Source of the DNA: Cryptomeria japonica
Lineage: Eukaryota; Streptophyta; Pinopsida; Cupressales; Cupressaceae
DNA length: 64,000 bases
Assembly: GCF_030272615.1 (NCBI RefSeq)
Contig: NC_081405.1
Span: 648,247,420-648,311,419, forward strand
Reading direction: 5' to 3'
Shown here piece by piece: positions 22,364 through 33,629 of the stretch (position 1 is the stretch's first letter; each line of letters opens with the position of its first letter). A program made the position numbers and the translations under genes. The notes beneath the pieces are model-generated. The model was not told where the DNA came from and did no database searches. It worked only from the letters and a program-made list of their open reading frames with translations.

Positions 22364-24099
22364 TGTCCTTCAGCCAAGTCCAAAAGTCAATGATGTTGTT
22401 TTTTATTAGGAACGATGGAAGCCTCAAGTGAAGGCTCATCAACTACCTCTGATGAAAAATCAGGAACCTTGAAAGCAACATCAGCCTCATCTGATGTCTC
22501 AAACTACTCCAAAGTAGCAAATTCCATAATAGTATCATAATCATAGCATATATTCTCTAAAAAATGAAGAGGCACACTACAATCTGAAAGAGGATCATGT
22601 GGGAATGACCAAGAATCACAATCTCTATATAAGTCCAAAGAGGAAGAGGACACTTAAAATCTATACTAGACTCCAAGATGTCATCAAGGACATGTATAGA
22701 AATGATTCCCGGGACATTATCTCTCTTACATCTCCAAGCAAATAACTTAGTAGGTGTGCTAGGTAGAGGAATTGGGTCATACAAATAAGGCAACAAACGA
22801 AGCCAATAGAATGAGTGATGATGCCATCTCACCATTTGACAGAGTTTCCCCTCTTCAAAATAATTATTGATGCATGAAAGAAAAAAACCATTTTCAATTA
22901 TGATGATTCTAAAAATAAATAAATAAATATAGAGATATACCCATCACATAATAATGGATGTACTTCCAAATTGCAAAAAAAGCCTCTTGAGGCTAAAATT
23001 GATTTCTGATTTGGTTGATGATGCTGGGATAGGGGAATGAGATGGCGATATTGTGGTAGTTTCGACACTGCTCAAATACCAATCAACAAAGCGAGCGTGT
23101 ACAAACAAGATATCTCAACATCTACAAGAACTTGGTGCTTTTTTATCAAAATAACATACTGGACGTCGGGTTATATAATGCATTAATTTCTTCTTCACAG
23201 GTAAAATGTAGGACTAAAACGGTAAGTGCATACAACCACAACACACTGCCACACCTTGCGAACCCTAATTGAATGAAATATTTTGCGAGGACCAATATAA
23301 TGCACTCGAATCAATGAAGAAGGCCATCACCAAATCTACGAGCACAAGAAATTATATGCCTATGACCATATAAATGATCACACCCCATAGAAACAAGTGC
23401 ATGACCCTAATGAACTCGCTGTCGAAGAAGTCACGGCCAGCCAAAGTATAATACTGGCAAATATGAACCACCTCCCTGCCCAAAACGGATATCAAAGCGG
23501 CTATCGATGCAATGAAACAAGCCGAACAACATAGATACAAACCAATACCAAATATCATCGGAGTTTCCCTATGCCAATAAAAAATGGAGCACGGGTCTCT
23601 TCAACCAAGGATCAGCAAAGAGACCAACCAAATATACCATGTATTGTACCACACCTACAACAATGAATGAGCCACAAACCTAGATATGTAAGGAAACCCT
23701 GCCACAAAGCAAAGAGATGTGTCGATTCTACTATAAAACCTGCAAATTATGCATCAAATCTAGTAATGAGAACAAAAATTGGTATGAAAAAGGAATATCG
23801 CGGCCACCATGAAATGAGGGACAATCACAGAAGGTAGATTGCAAGTCCAAAAAAATAAACAAACCGGTTGATGCCAAACAAAGATGCTAGGAAAGAGCCA
23901 ATTCAATGAGACAGTTAATCGGACAGATCACCCACAAGGATAGTACGAAGGCAGTGGAATGCCAAACAAAATCTGACCAAATGATAGAGAACGACTCTGC
24001 CTAGAACAATTACATGACTACATAAGTAACCAGGATCTCAACTAGACTGGTGAATGCCTGTAACAGAAAGAAGAGCTAGCCAACCTGCTCTGGTTATCA
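22364..24099. other. Spacer, probably internal sequence of a decayed element
   Basis: No recognisable domain. A minus-strand frame at 22557-22835 is open for 92 codons but has no motif I know. The right edge is a primer-site-like sequence beside the LTR at 24100-24416, so this may be the decayed 5' interior of that minus-strand element. Confidence 0.35.
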
Positions 24100-24416
24100 T
24101 GTTGGAGCAATGCTTCCAGGTCAAGATCAATAGCAGATACAGCTTTTACAATAAAGGGAAAATATAAATCATCAGTGACAATGTATTGTTGAGATGAGAT
24201 ACAATGTGTACAAAGCCTTGTTTAAATAGGCAAGAGCAGAAAGAGAGCGTCAATGAAGTGCACGGGTAGGTACACAACCACCCAACACAATTTACTAAAT
24301 ATATAGATAATAAAATAATAATAAACTCTACATACTCACTTTAAAACATGTAATAATATTATGTGTCTAAATTGAACTTATGCATCAGAAATAGGAAAAA
24401 CTTATTTACTCTAACA
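24100..24416 (-). repeat. Lone LTR, minus orientation
   Basis: On the minus strand it starts TGTTAGAGTAAATAAG and ends GCATTGCTCCAACA, with a CTATTTAAACAAGG TATA region about 120 bp before its end. TGATAACCAGAGCAGG, resembling an initiator-Met-tRNA primer site, follows directly. No partner LTR or target duplication was identified. Confidence 0.5.
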
Positions 24417-24699
24417 CCACTTAGCACTTGAGACGAAACATTTAACATTTCATGGAAAATATATATTTTTTTAATCAGTAAAGGCAGAGCCATAATTAGA
24501 TTGATTATGTAGAATTTATAGAGCTAAGACAGCAAATAGATTTTGTATGAGGAATCCCTTTTAATAAAAAACTTAAAGTCTAAATGGCAAAAGCTTGCTG
24601 GCCTATTAACAAAGATTATGTTGATAAAAACAAATACCCGCTCGAGAGTCAAAACAGAAAGCTTAAAGTAGCTAAAGGGGGCCTAGCTTGCACTTTCCT

Positions 24700-25450
24700 T
24701 GTGAGCTTTAGATGGCAGATGCTCCTTCCTCGCACACCCACGGCTTCTGCTCGGAGGGTGACCCCTACCACGGCCAAGTCCGGACCCGCGACGACCCCTG
24801 CATGCCTGTTCCATTTGAGGGTTTTCATCTTCTGGTTTCAAAGGAAGAATGTCGTTGAGTCTTGCAAACTAAATTAGATCCTCCTCTCTATCTGAGTCAT
24901 CTGAATTATCTCCCAAGAACCACCATTTAAGGTAGCCAAGACCAACTCCCGCAAAAACTCGATGCCTATCCAAGTCTTTTCCTTTCAGGTCGAGCAGGAA
25001 AGGGTAATAAATAATTAGTTCTCCATGAGCATTGAAAAGGATTCTATCACCTGGCTGATGAGCCCCAAAGTCATGAATTTCCTTGTTTAGAATTTCTTGG
25101 AGCTCTTGGGTGACCTCCTTTGGAAAAATCTTCTTGGTGAGAGTCCAAATTGCCTACTTAGCAAGTTTTAGGTCTAGCAGAGAGGCGAAAAACCTTGAGG
25201 AAATATTGGTATTATCTTGAGGATACTCATCTCTATTCAGGTGTCTGCTACCCAAGATCATCTTTACTGCCAATATGAGAGGGAAATCCAAGTAGAGGAG
25301 GAGGCGCTTGAGCCTCAAGTCTGAAATTTTCCTGATTGAAACTTGGCACATTGACGCCGAGAGGGAGATTGGAGTGTCTGCTCCAAAACAGGAGATGGGT
25401 CTAGGATACATGCTCATAATGAAACCAAAAGGGGGCTCTCTCGCCATGGA
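24700..25450 (-). pseudogene. LINE downstream ORF (putative ORF3)
   Basis: A frame begins with MAREPPFGFIMSMYPRPIS at 25447 and runs through RKISDLRLKRLLLYLD and KMILGSRHLNRDEYPQDNT to a TAG at 25154. It continues with FPKEVTQELQEILNKEIHDF, YYPFLLDLKGKDLDRHRVF and WWFLGDNSDDSD. After another TAG comes CRGRRGSGLGRGRGHPPSRS, an Arg/Gly-rich tail. The same segments occur in order in the plus-strand LINE at 3535-4345. The family is not recognised. The RG tail suggests nucleic-acid binding; that is inference. Confidence 0.5.
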
Positions 25451-25977
25451 TGGTAATGCAAGCTATCAAACAAAAAGGAGAAATTTGGACTCTAAGAGAA
25501 TTAGCAAGAGAATGGGATTGAGAACAAAATGCAAAAAACTAATGCAAAGAAGAAGGTTGGCACACTCTTTAACGCCGAATAATGAGGGTCAAATATGCAA
25601 TAAATCTGCCAGCAAAGGTGGCAAGGGATGTTTGTCCTTGGCATGCCAAATCTCCCATTCAAACCATGCAAACCATAAGTTGATTTGACACTTTGGCAGC
25701 TATATCTCGTAAGGAGGATCGGAGAAAGCTTAGGACATGACTGCAGCTTGGATGACGTGATTAAATGCGGGGCCACTCTCCCCAAGAAAGGTAAGATTAA
25801 TTTAAATTGAAATAACCATTAAACTTAGCTGCCAAGGTTAAATTTAATGTTTGCCAAGGTAGCGAAATGTTAAGTAGCTTTTGCATGTTCTTGAAGAGAC
25901 TCTCGCATCTGAATAAAAACCTCTAGGACCCTTGCCTGTCAAGAGCGATGGTTTGCATGAATAATAGGTAGATTACC

Positions 25978-26673
25978 CTAGTCCCAGCTATAGAGATAGG
26001 TTCCTTGAGCAACTAATTTCGAGAGAACATCTGCCTCTGAGTTTGCTTCTCTATAGATGTTCTTAGCTTCATAGTTTTCAATCCTGTCCAGGCTTGCAAT
26101 TATGCTTTCTAGAATTCCCTGCAATCTCCAATTTGGAGTGTTTTTCCTCTTGATGGCATTTATTTCTATCTCTGAGTCACCTTCCACTAAGATGTTATTA
26201 AAACCATGGTTTATACAATCTATTAGTCCAAATTGCAAAGCTTTGAACTCTGCTATGTTGTTTGTGTCTGGGGGGATCGGCTTTGCCATTTTCCCAAGAG
26301 TTGCTCCTGTATGATCTTTGATTACGTATCCTATGGTTGAAGGGCCCAGGTTGCCTCTAGAGGCGCCATCAAAATTCAGTTTTATCCAGCCAAGCTTTGG
26401 AGGAGACCAAATAGCGGTCTTTCTGAAATTATCTTTTTGCCCAAAAGAGGGAGGAATCCTGATTCCATGCCAGTTTTTCCTTATGTTTTCATCCCAAGAT
26501 GAGAAAACTTTAGGCGGTCCCAAAGAAAAGGCTATCTTACAGTTAACTAAATCCACAATAATTGATTCAATTGAGTTCAAGATTATTTCTATTCTTCTGG
26601 ATTTGTTGTTAAATAGCCTATGATTCCTCTCCTTCCAAATTTCCCAGACTAAACTTGAAGGGGATACTTCCAT
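25978..26673 (-). pseudogene. LINE ORF2 C-terminal RNase H domain
   Basis: An open 231-codon segment at the ORF2 C-terminus. All four catalytic positions are intact: KLNFDGASRGNLGP (Asp), NNIAEFKAL (Glu), LVEGDSEIEI (Asp) and YREANSEADVLSK (final Asp). This differs from the plus-strand LINE copy, where two are lost. The upstream stretch SLVWEIWKERNHRLF is the usual linker between the zinc-binding region and RNase H in plant LINEs. It is counted as pseudogene only because ORF2 is broken upstream. Confidence 0.85.
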
Positions 26674-26784
26674 GATTAAGCTCAGGGTGAACTCCTTAGT
26701 TGGGATAGGCCAGCTTTGAAACAGGGATTTGATATCATTTGGCAGAGCTGTGATCAGCCCAAGTTTAGCACAGAGCCATCGCCA

Positions 26785-27288
26785 TCATTTGGACGCAAAG
26801 GGACAAGTGAGTAGTAGATGATCCACTATCTCTGATTGAGCTTTACACATGATGCACCTAGAGGGTCCTGCATACCCCATTTTTGTAAATTTTTCTTCAG
26901 TTAAGATCTTCCTTTGATAGGATAGCCATGTAAAGATCCCTGCCCTAGGAATGACTTTAGAGCTCCAAAACAACTTCTTGGGAATATCTAGTTGATCTTG
27001 AGCAAAATTGTTGACCAGTACTCTGCAACCATCTCTAGGATTGTAGAGCCCTGTTTTGGAAGGTGCCCAAATTAAAGAGTCATTCCCTCTTCTCAAATTA
27101 ACATTTCTTGCTTTTAAGAGTTCTTTGAGTTGATCTAAATCATTCCTTGCAGTTGGAACTCCTTCCAATGATTTCCATCTCCAACTTTGAGAGCTGGGTG
27201 AGCCATAAAAAATCAGATAATCTCTCACTCTGAAACCCCAGTGGTGCTTAAGCCAGTTTTTTGTTGTAGGAATGTTAAGTGAATTCAC
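26785..27288 (-). pseudogene. LINE ORF2 reverse-transcriptase zinc-binding region
   Basis: A frame with NDSLIWAPSKTGLYNPRDG, WSSKVIPRAGIFTWL and GPSRCIMCKAQSEIVDHLLL followed by CPFA, the conserved zf-RVT pattern (Cys, Cys, His, Cys). It lies between the RT thumb region and RNase H, as expected, and corresponds to 1480-1824 in the plus-strand LINE. Confidence 0.85.
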
Positions 27289-27408
27289 AATAGGAGGGTA
27301 TCTTCCCTAGGAATCTTCCCAAAAGAGGCTTGAAGCTCCATCCCAGATGTCCCATGAAAGTTGTTCTAAGATTAGGTTTCTGCAGGAGATTAAAAAATTC
27401 CACGTTTT

Positions 27409-29408
27409 TCAACCCTTGGGGAATGAATTTTCTCTTAGAAGATTGGTAGGTTCTTGATCTAGTAAATATTTAGTAGCTAGCATTCTAGCCCATGTGATAT
27501 TAGGATTCTTGATGAACTTCCATACTAGTTTGGCCCCTAGGGCTTTGTTTTGCAATTTGAGATCCTTAATGCCTAAACCCCCTAGTACTTTGGGCTTGAT
27601 TATTTTTTCCCATGCAATGAGAGCTATTCTGTGTTTCTCCTCTAAATTTTGCCAGAAGAAATTCCTCATTTTCTTAATTAGAAAGGCATTTGCACTTGTT
27701 GTGAGAGATAGAATGGATAATAGATAGATGGGCAGGGCTGATATTACTGCTTGAATCATCACTAGTCTTCCAGCCCAAGATAGCCATTTCCCTTTCCAGG
27801 AGTTTGAGGTCTGATCCACTTTAAGTTTAAGAGGATCCCAGGATTTAGCATTCCCAATGCCATTATCAATTGGGATTCCCAAATGGATACAAGGGAGGGA
27901 TCCTTCACTACAATCTAAAATTGAAAGTATTTTAGACTGCAAGAGTCTAGAGGTAGAAAAGAAATAGACCTTGGACTTGTCCTTATTCCTTATTTGGCCT
28001 GAGGCTTTCCCAAAGGTGTCTAGAATTTGTTTTAGATGGGAAGCTTTGATTTTTGCTACCCCCAAAAGAAGGTTATCATCTACAAACTATTGATATGTGA
28101 CTGCAAAGTTTCTGGTTACTTTGATTCCCTCTAATAGATTGTTCGTATGGCTTCTCTTTAATGTCCTACCCAAAACCTCCCCCATTATAATGTAGAGAAA
28201 AGGAGAGATAGGATCTCCTTGTCTGATTCCCTTGTCGAGCAAAAAAAGCTTTTTGGTATCCTATTTACCAAGATTGAAAATTTCAAAGTGGAGATGCATT
28301 CAAAGAGCCAGTCAATCCACTGTTTTGCAAAACCAAAGGCTTGCATAACCTTGCAAAGGAAGTGCTAGTCTACGCTATCATAAGCCTTTGAAATATCTAC
28401 TTTAATCATCATACCTGGTCTTCTAGTACTTTGGAGAGTGTGGATTGATTCTTGTGCTATTATAGCTCCATCAAGAATTGAATGACCTACAACAAACCAT
28501 GTTTGTTCTTCTGACATGATTGATTCCATGAGGGGCTTCATTTTATTCATCATGACTTTTTAAAGGATTTTATAAACTATGTTGCAAAGTGATATAGGTC
28601 TGAAATCACCCAGCTTTAATGCATTCTCCTTCTTTGGGATGAGGATGATGAATGTGTTGTTTACTTCCTTAAGCATCCTTCCTGATCTTCTTGAGCATTC
28701 CAAAGCTTCCATAAGATCCTGACCTAAGATGTGCTGGCACTTCTTGAAAAAATCTGCTGGGAAGCCACTCGGGCTAGGAGCTTTACCCGAGGGTAGTTGA
28801 TTGAGGGCTTGAAATACTTCATCCATCTTTATTCTCTCATTTAGATTTTGGTTCTGCTCATCTGTTATGTTCTTGGGGATCACATCCAACATCTTTTCTT
28901 GCTCTGACAACTGAGAACCTTCAAGATTATTTAGGAGATTGAAGAAGAAAGAAGTGATTTCCTTCTTGATTTCATCAAGATCCTCTATGATCCGGTTGTC
29001 CTTGGACTCTTGTTTTGATATCCAGTTCTTACTCCTTCTAATCTTTGTTACATTGTGGAAAAACTTAGTGTTTTTGTCTCCCATACCAAGCAAATTCTCC
29101 CTTGATTTCTACTTCCAGAATATTTCTTCTTTAGACAAGATATCCTCATATTCCAATAGGAGCATCTTTTCTTGTTGGAAGGATTCCAGGTCCATACCTT
29201 CTAGGATGATCTTGTCATTTAGGGTCACCAATCTTCCTTCTATCAAACTTTTTGTTGAAAAGATATTTCTGAAGTGCTGGGAGTTCCATTCAAGCAGTTT
29301 CTGTTTTACAATTTTCAACTTAGCATTAAAGAAAAAGAGTTTTGATCCTACCACCGACGCCTCCTGCCACCAGTTTTCTATCAAAGTGAGAAAGTTTTGG
29401 TCCTTCAT
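27409..29408 (-). pseudogene. LINE ORF2 reverse transcriptase
   Basis: RT domain in several open pieces. N-terminal parts (29408-28560) include TKFFHNVTKIRRSKNWI and PSGKAPSPSGFPADFF. Then come LGDFRPISLCNIVYKI, and KVDISKAYDSVD at about 28365-28400. The catalytic box reads FVDD at about 28070, directly after a TAG in place of a codon normally kept open. The C-terminal piece 28065-27409 has KDKSKVYFFS and GRLVMIQAVISALPIYLLS. Stops occur near 28553 and 28365 and between 28365 and 28065. Confidence 0.88.
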
Positions 29409-29606
29409 TCACATATTCACGAACCTAAATGGGGCTTTTCAATTTATCTTATTGTCAAACAAGGAAAGCAATATGGGGTAATGATCCGATCTTGAACAAG
29501 GGATAACTAAGCATGAAGGAGTGAATGGGAAGCACCTTAAGTCTCCTAGCCAAAAGAATCTATCTAATTTTTCCATAATATTGCTAAAACCTTTACTTCT
29601 ATTTTT

Positions 29607-30170
29607 TCAAGTAAAAAAATCACTTGAGTCTATTTCCATCAGGCCATTCCTATCAATCCAATAATTGAAGTCCTGCTGAGATCCACCTAAGCAGATTAAT
29701 CCTCCCCTTTTATTAGAAGTTCTTCTGATAGCAATAAAGTCAGCCCCTATAAAGAGTTGTTCCTTAGTTAAAGAAGACAGGACTACGTCTAAGGAAGACC
29801 ATAAGAGGCATTTTTTCAGGGGGGAGACTGGGCCATAAGTATTAATAACAAAGAAAGATGAATTGGACTGGAGGTGGGATACTTTTGCCAAGATCCATTT
29901 CTTGCTTGAAGCAATGCCATCAACTTTAACTTGGGAAGGCTTCCAGATTATCATTAGGCCTCCTGAAGCCCCATCTGAGTCCACTGTCACTTGTGAGGAA
30001 GTAATGAAATGGGGGCTAATTCCACTACCAAATGTAACTACTTGCATATTATCCATCTTTGTTTCTTGTAAAAAAATGATTTCTTCACTGACCAAAAGAA
30101 TCCTCCTTTTGATCACCCTTTGTTTGCTAGGGGCATTGAAGCCCCTAACATTCCATGATAAGATTTTCAT
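29607..30170 (-). pseudogene. LINE ORF2 N-terminal AP-type endonuclease
   Basis: Starts MKILSWNVRGFNAPSKQR at 30170 and contains FLQETKMD with the catalytic Glu, and ASGGLMIIWKPSQVKVD, all characteristic of the L1 endonuclease. The usual GGDFNA motif reads GADFIA, so the Asn is lost. The frame stops at about 29607 before the SDH motif. The ATG shares one base with the ORF1 stop (TAATG), which suggests coupled translation in the intact element. Confidence 0.88.
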
Positions 30171-30171
30171 T

Positions 30172-31740
30172 ATTGTTCAGGAAGGGGGTTCCCCTTCCCT
30201 ACTTTCCATAGGTCTTGAAGTTTAGATTGGTTTTCAGCAGCACCATCTAAAGTCCTGGCTTCAATAAGAGATTTGCAGCCTTTCCTAGGAGGGGAGGAGC
30301 CAAAGTCTGGTTTTTCCATTCCCTCCTGGTTTTGATGTATGCCTAACTTTTTTTTTTCTTTAACCTAAGAGTAGAGTACTGCTACAGGGGTATCTAGAAT
30401 TGAGTTTGGGTCTTCATCTTGGATAATTAGATCCTGTAGTAGTTTCTTAGCATTTTGATTTAAGGAAAGGCCTAGATCTTGAGGAACGGAAGTAGGAGAA
30501 AACATAGATGGGATTGGCGTACCCATTGAAAGATTAATAAACTATTCTACTGAGGGAAGATCTAAGGGAGAGTGAATCTCACCATCAGACAAAAGAGGCT
30601 CGTGATCCTCTTCTAAATCATCTATAAGATCATTTTCAATAACCTCCTCTTCCTACAAGATTTTGGTAATGTGCAAAGGTTTAATGAAGGGTTTCTTAAG
30701 ATGGAGGGAACCTTTCTTCTTGTTACGCCTTAGAATTTTATTTTTTTTAAGAACCTTGGAAAGAGGCTAAGAGAAGATATTAGAAGCTCCTTTGGAGAGG
30801 GAAGGAGTTCGCTTTTGGCCAAATAGACTTCTAACTTCTTTTTGAGGCTGCAACTTATGAATCAGGGAGAGAATAAGAGGAGGACAACTATGAGGAGAGG
30901 AGGACAACTATGAGGAGAAAGAGGAGGAGATGGGGAGACCATACCTATACTAGAGGGCAGCAACTAGCCTTGAGATTCTTTATGGTAGGGGGAAGAACTA
31001 GGAGTGAGAAGCAGCTGAGACTCTAGAGGAGCTGAAGGTACAAGAGAAAAGGCATGAGCTTTGACTTGAGGCTGGCCAATGGCAATCCTGCCAAGTTGAT
31101 TTGCCTCCACTACAGGTGGAACCAATGGATTATCCTGACCCCTATCCAACATCGGTCCTTCCTACTCTGGTGAAGCTCAATGATGAGTCTGATATGTAAG
31201 GTGAATGACACCCATTGAGGCTACCATTGAGCTATTCTTGATTACTTGGTTTCAGAGAATACATGTGCCAGGAAATTTTTTACCCAGTCTTTGCACTTTT
31301 TGCTTCCATCTTCCCATTTCTGAAATTATTTCTAGAATGTTGTAGAAGCCTTTTTGGAGATCTATCTCCACATAGATGTTTGCTACATCTCCTTTAAGAC
31401 CTTTCAGAAAATCCTCCTCAATAGGCACTAGGGTTCCTAAAGCATCACCAATTTTTAGCAAAGCCTCCGAGCACCAAAACTCAGATGGAAGGTCCGCTAG
31501 AGATAACCAAATAGGGGATTTCTCAAATCTATGATTCGTCGGATCAAAGCCTTGTTTCTAGTTAATGAAGTTGAAATATGACCCTTGAAAGAACAACGAG
31601 CATCCTTCCATGATTACTTTCTTTAGGGAAGTGTCAACACACTCTAGAAAAAGGAAATATTCTACAGTGGTTTGATTGTGATCAAACCCAGAAAAGAGAA
31701 CATCCACCAGGAGATTATGTCTTTGTTGTTTCCCTTATGT
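30172..31740 (-). pseudogene. LINE ORF1, DUF4283-type, truncated and frameshifted
   Basis: From about 31720 the frame reads VDTSLKKVIMEGCSLFFQGS, then a TAG in place of the conserved Trp, then KSPIWLSLADLPSEFW, KIGDALGTLVPIEEDFL and VANIYVEIDLQKG. This is the DUF4283 pattern of plant L1 ORF1 proteins. A basic and Ser/Pro-rich C-terminal part follows in other frames and ends ENQSKLQDLWKVGKG just before the TAA at 30172-30170. The first part of DUF4283 seems absent, consistent with 5' truncation of the insertion. Confidence 0.7.
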
Positions 31741-32997
31741 TCTTAACTGCATGTATGCAGAACATTTGACTCACTTTGGGTTCTCACTTTTTCTTACAAT
31801 TATTTTATTACTGTATTGTCATCGTTTTCACATTTGTGTGAATTAATTACCTAGTCTTTAGCTTTGACTAAAAACATTATTTTACTACATTGTTCCCTTT
31901 GCCCATGGTGAAAATAATTTCTCATGTGCTTTGATCATCTTGTGAAAACAATTTTCACAAACTGAAAATGCCTTTACCCCTTTATAATCTAATTTAAAAC
32001 AATAGAATATTTATGTAACACTTATATTATGGCTTCTTCACACTTTAATCGATTTCATCAATATGTCATATGCCTGTGTTTCAAAATTTGTTTCCCATCT
32101 CTCAAGTTAGTGCATGAAAATCTTGCAATGTCACTCCTGTTACATTCCTCCTTGAAATTCATAATCCCACAACACATTCCCCCTCCTTGCCTAAAAGTTC
32201 AATTTCTAATTATTCATCGATGGACTAATTTCCATCATTGTCATTATACAATGTATGGAAATACTTTGAAAATTTAGAAACCTCGTACAAGGTATAAGCA
32301 CAACATGAATATGCTTTCTATGTTCTCTATGCTGACAGAAAACCAACATCACCGAAAGGTGTATAGTAGCACAAGGCTAGATTAGAGCTTCTCAATCTTA
32401 GCCCAACGATTCAACATAAAAGGACCTAGAATAAAATTTAAAACAGGTTAAACATATCTTTGTCAATATTTTAGGGCAACAACAACAATGTCATATAATC
32501 CATCCCGTAAGTGGAGAAGAAAAACAACAAGTTCAAACAAACAAATCCCTTACATGGTATCACATGAAATTGCCTCTCTATTCATATCTTACACACAGTT
32601 TGTGAACATAGTAAAATGGGTTCCATTAAATTTGTCCACATCTATTGACAACAGGCACCTATCCATTAGCATCAATCCCACAAACCTTGGCTATTTGACG
32701 TTTGATTTTCACTGTGAAGGAAACCATTTCATGTCATATTTAGATCTTTCAGACCACTTTATAGAAAACACAGTACTTGACTATTCAAGCACTACTATTT
32801 GCACCCTGTGACATCAATCTATGCTTACCACATAAGTTTGTAACTCTAAACACAAATGAATTGCTTACTTAGCATCTGGGCACATTGCTTTTATTCATAT
32901 ATAACCGCTACCTCCATGATAGAAAACAAATTCAATATTTTTTTGTGAATCTGGTTAACAATATTTGGACCCAAATGTAGCATTAAACTTTGCTTTC
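31741..32997. other. Spacer between LINE and copia element
   Basis: No recognisable coding sequence or repeat on either strand. Two plus-strand open stretches (32029-32277, 32488-32811) have no motif and are not supported as genes. Confidence 0.45.
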
Positions 32998-33622
32998 TGT
33001 TGAAGCACAAACACAAAATAGGGTTTCCCCGCAATCCCATGCTTAACCCTTAGCTTGCCTTAATCCCCTTGCACGATGGCTGGGAAAGAATAAGCTATTG
33101 AAAAAATTTGCTTATTCACTTTATTCCCCACTCTCTCGTGAAAGATGAAGGCAGGGGAGAAACAAAGAGAAGAAATAATTAGAGATAAAACACCTTATAT
33201 ATATGTTTTGAAATCATACAAAACTTCTGATTTTATATAACTCAAAATACAAGACAAATACTTATATTTATCAGAACATAGAGCTGCTACTGGTTTCAAT
33301 TTCATATACTGAGAAGTAACAGATATTCCCCTATTCTTAGCTGCAATTCTTCTGTTGTTGCTACAACAATTACTTTTCCTTGGCTTCATCTTTTTATAAA
33401 TTGACAAAATTGTCTTTTCTTTCTATCTGTTGCTACTATAGGACTTCTAGACTCTTCTATTTGAATGTCCAAGAGAAAAGAGGGAAAAAGAACAAAACAT
33501 TAACTTCATTTAATTATGATTTTACATTCACCATTGTATGCAGAATTTAAGAAGATTTTTTAACTAAAAAACTGTCTTGTTTTGGAGTGAGTAGGAAGGC
33601 ACGTAAGAGATTAACTCCAACA
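32998..33622 (-). repeat. 3' LTR of the copia element
   Basis: On the minus strand it starts TGTTGGAGTTAATCTC directly after the polypurine tract TTAAGGGGGAG, has an ATATATATAAGG TATA region near 33200, and ends GTGCTTCAACA. The left limit is set by the TGTT...AACA ends and is less certain than the right. Confidence 0.7.
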
Positions 33623-33629
33623 CTCCCCC

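Larger units (their letters stand above)
24475..31740 (-). mobile_element. L1-type LINE with RNase H and extra 3' ORF, nearly complete
   Basis: Minus-strand non-LTR retrotransposon of about 7.3 kb. Order from its 5' end: ORF1 with a DUF4283-type domain, ORF2 with AP-type endonuclease, reverse transcriptase, zinc-binding region and RNase H, then about 0.5 kb of spacer and a putative third ORF. ORF1 and ORF2 meet at a TAATG overlap (30172-30168). It appears truncated near 31740, inside ORF1. An A-run on the minus strand at about 24469-24475 may be the poly(A) tail. Stops and frameshifts throughout make it inactive. No convincing target duplication was found. Confidence 0.85.

Noticed and set aside
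24100-24416. Treating this LTR as the end of the neighbouring LINE or pairing it with the LTR at 21390
   Set aside because: Orientation, length and end sequences differ, and LINEs have no LTRs.
24475-31740. Target-site duplication AACATTT on both sides of the LINE
   Set aside because: Only seven A/T-rich bases match and their positions relative to the inferred ends are not consistent.
32029-32811. Two plus-strand frames between the LINE and the copia LTR
   Set aside because: Length is near chance for this composition, and there are no motifs or neighbouring exons.
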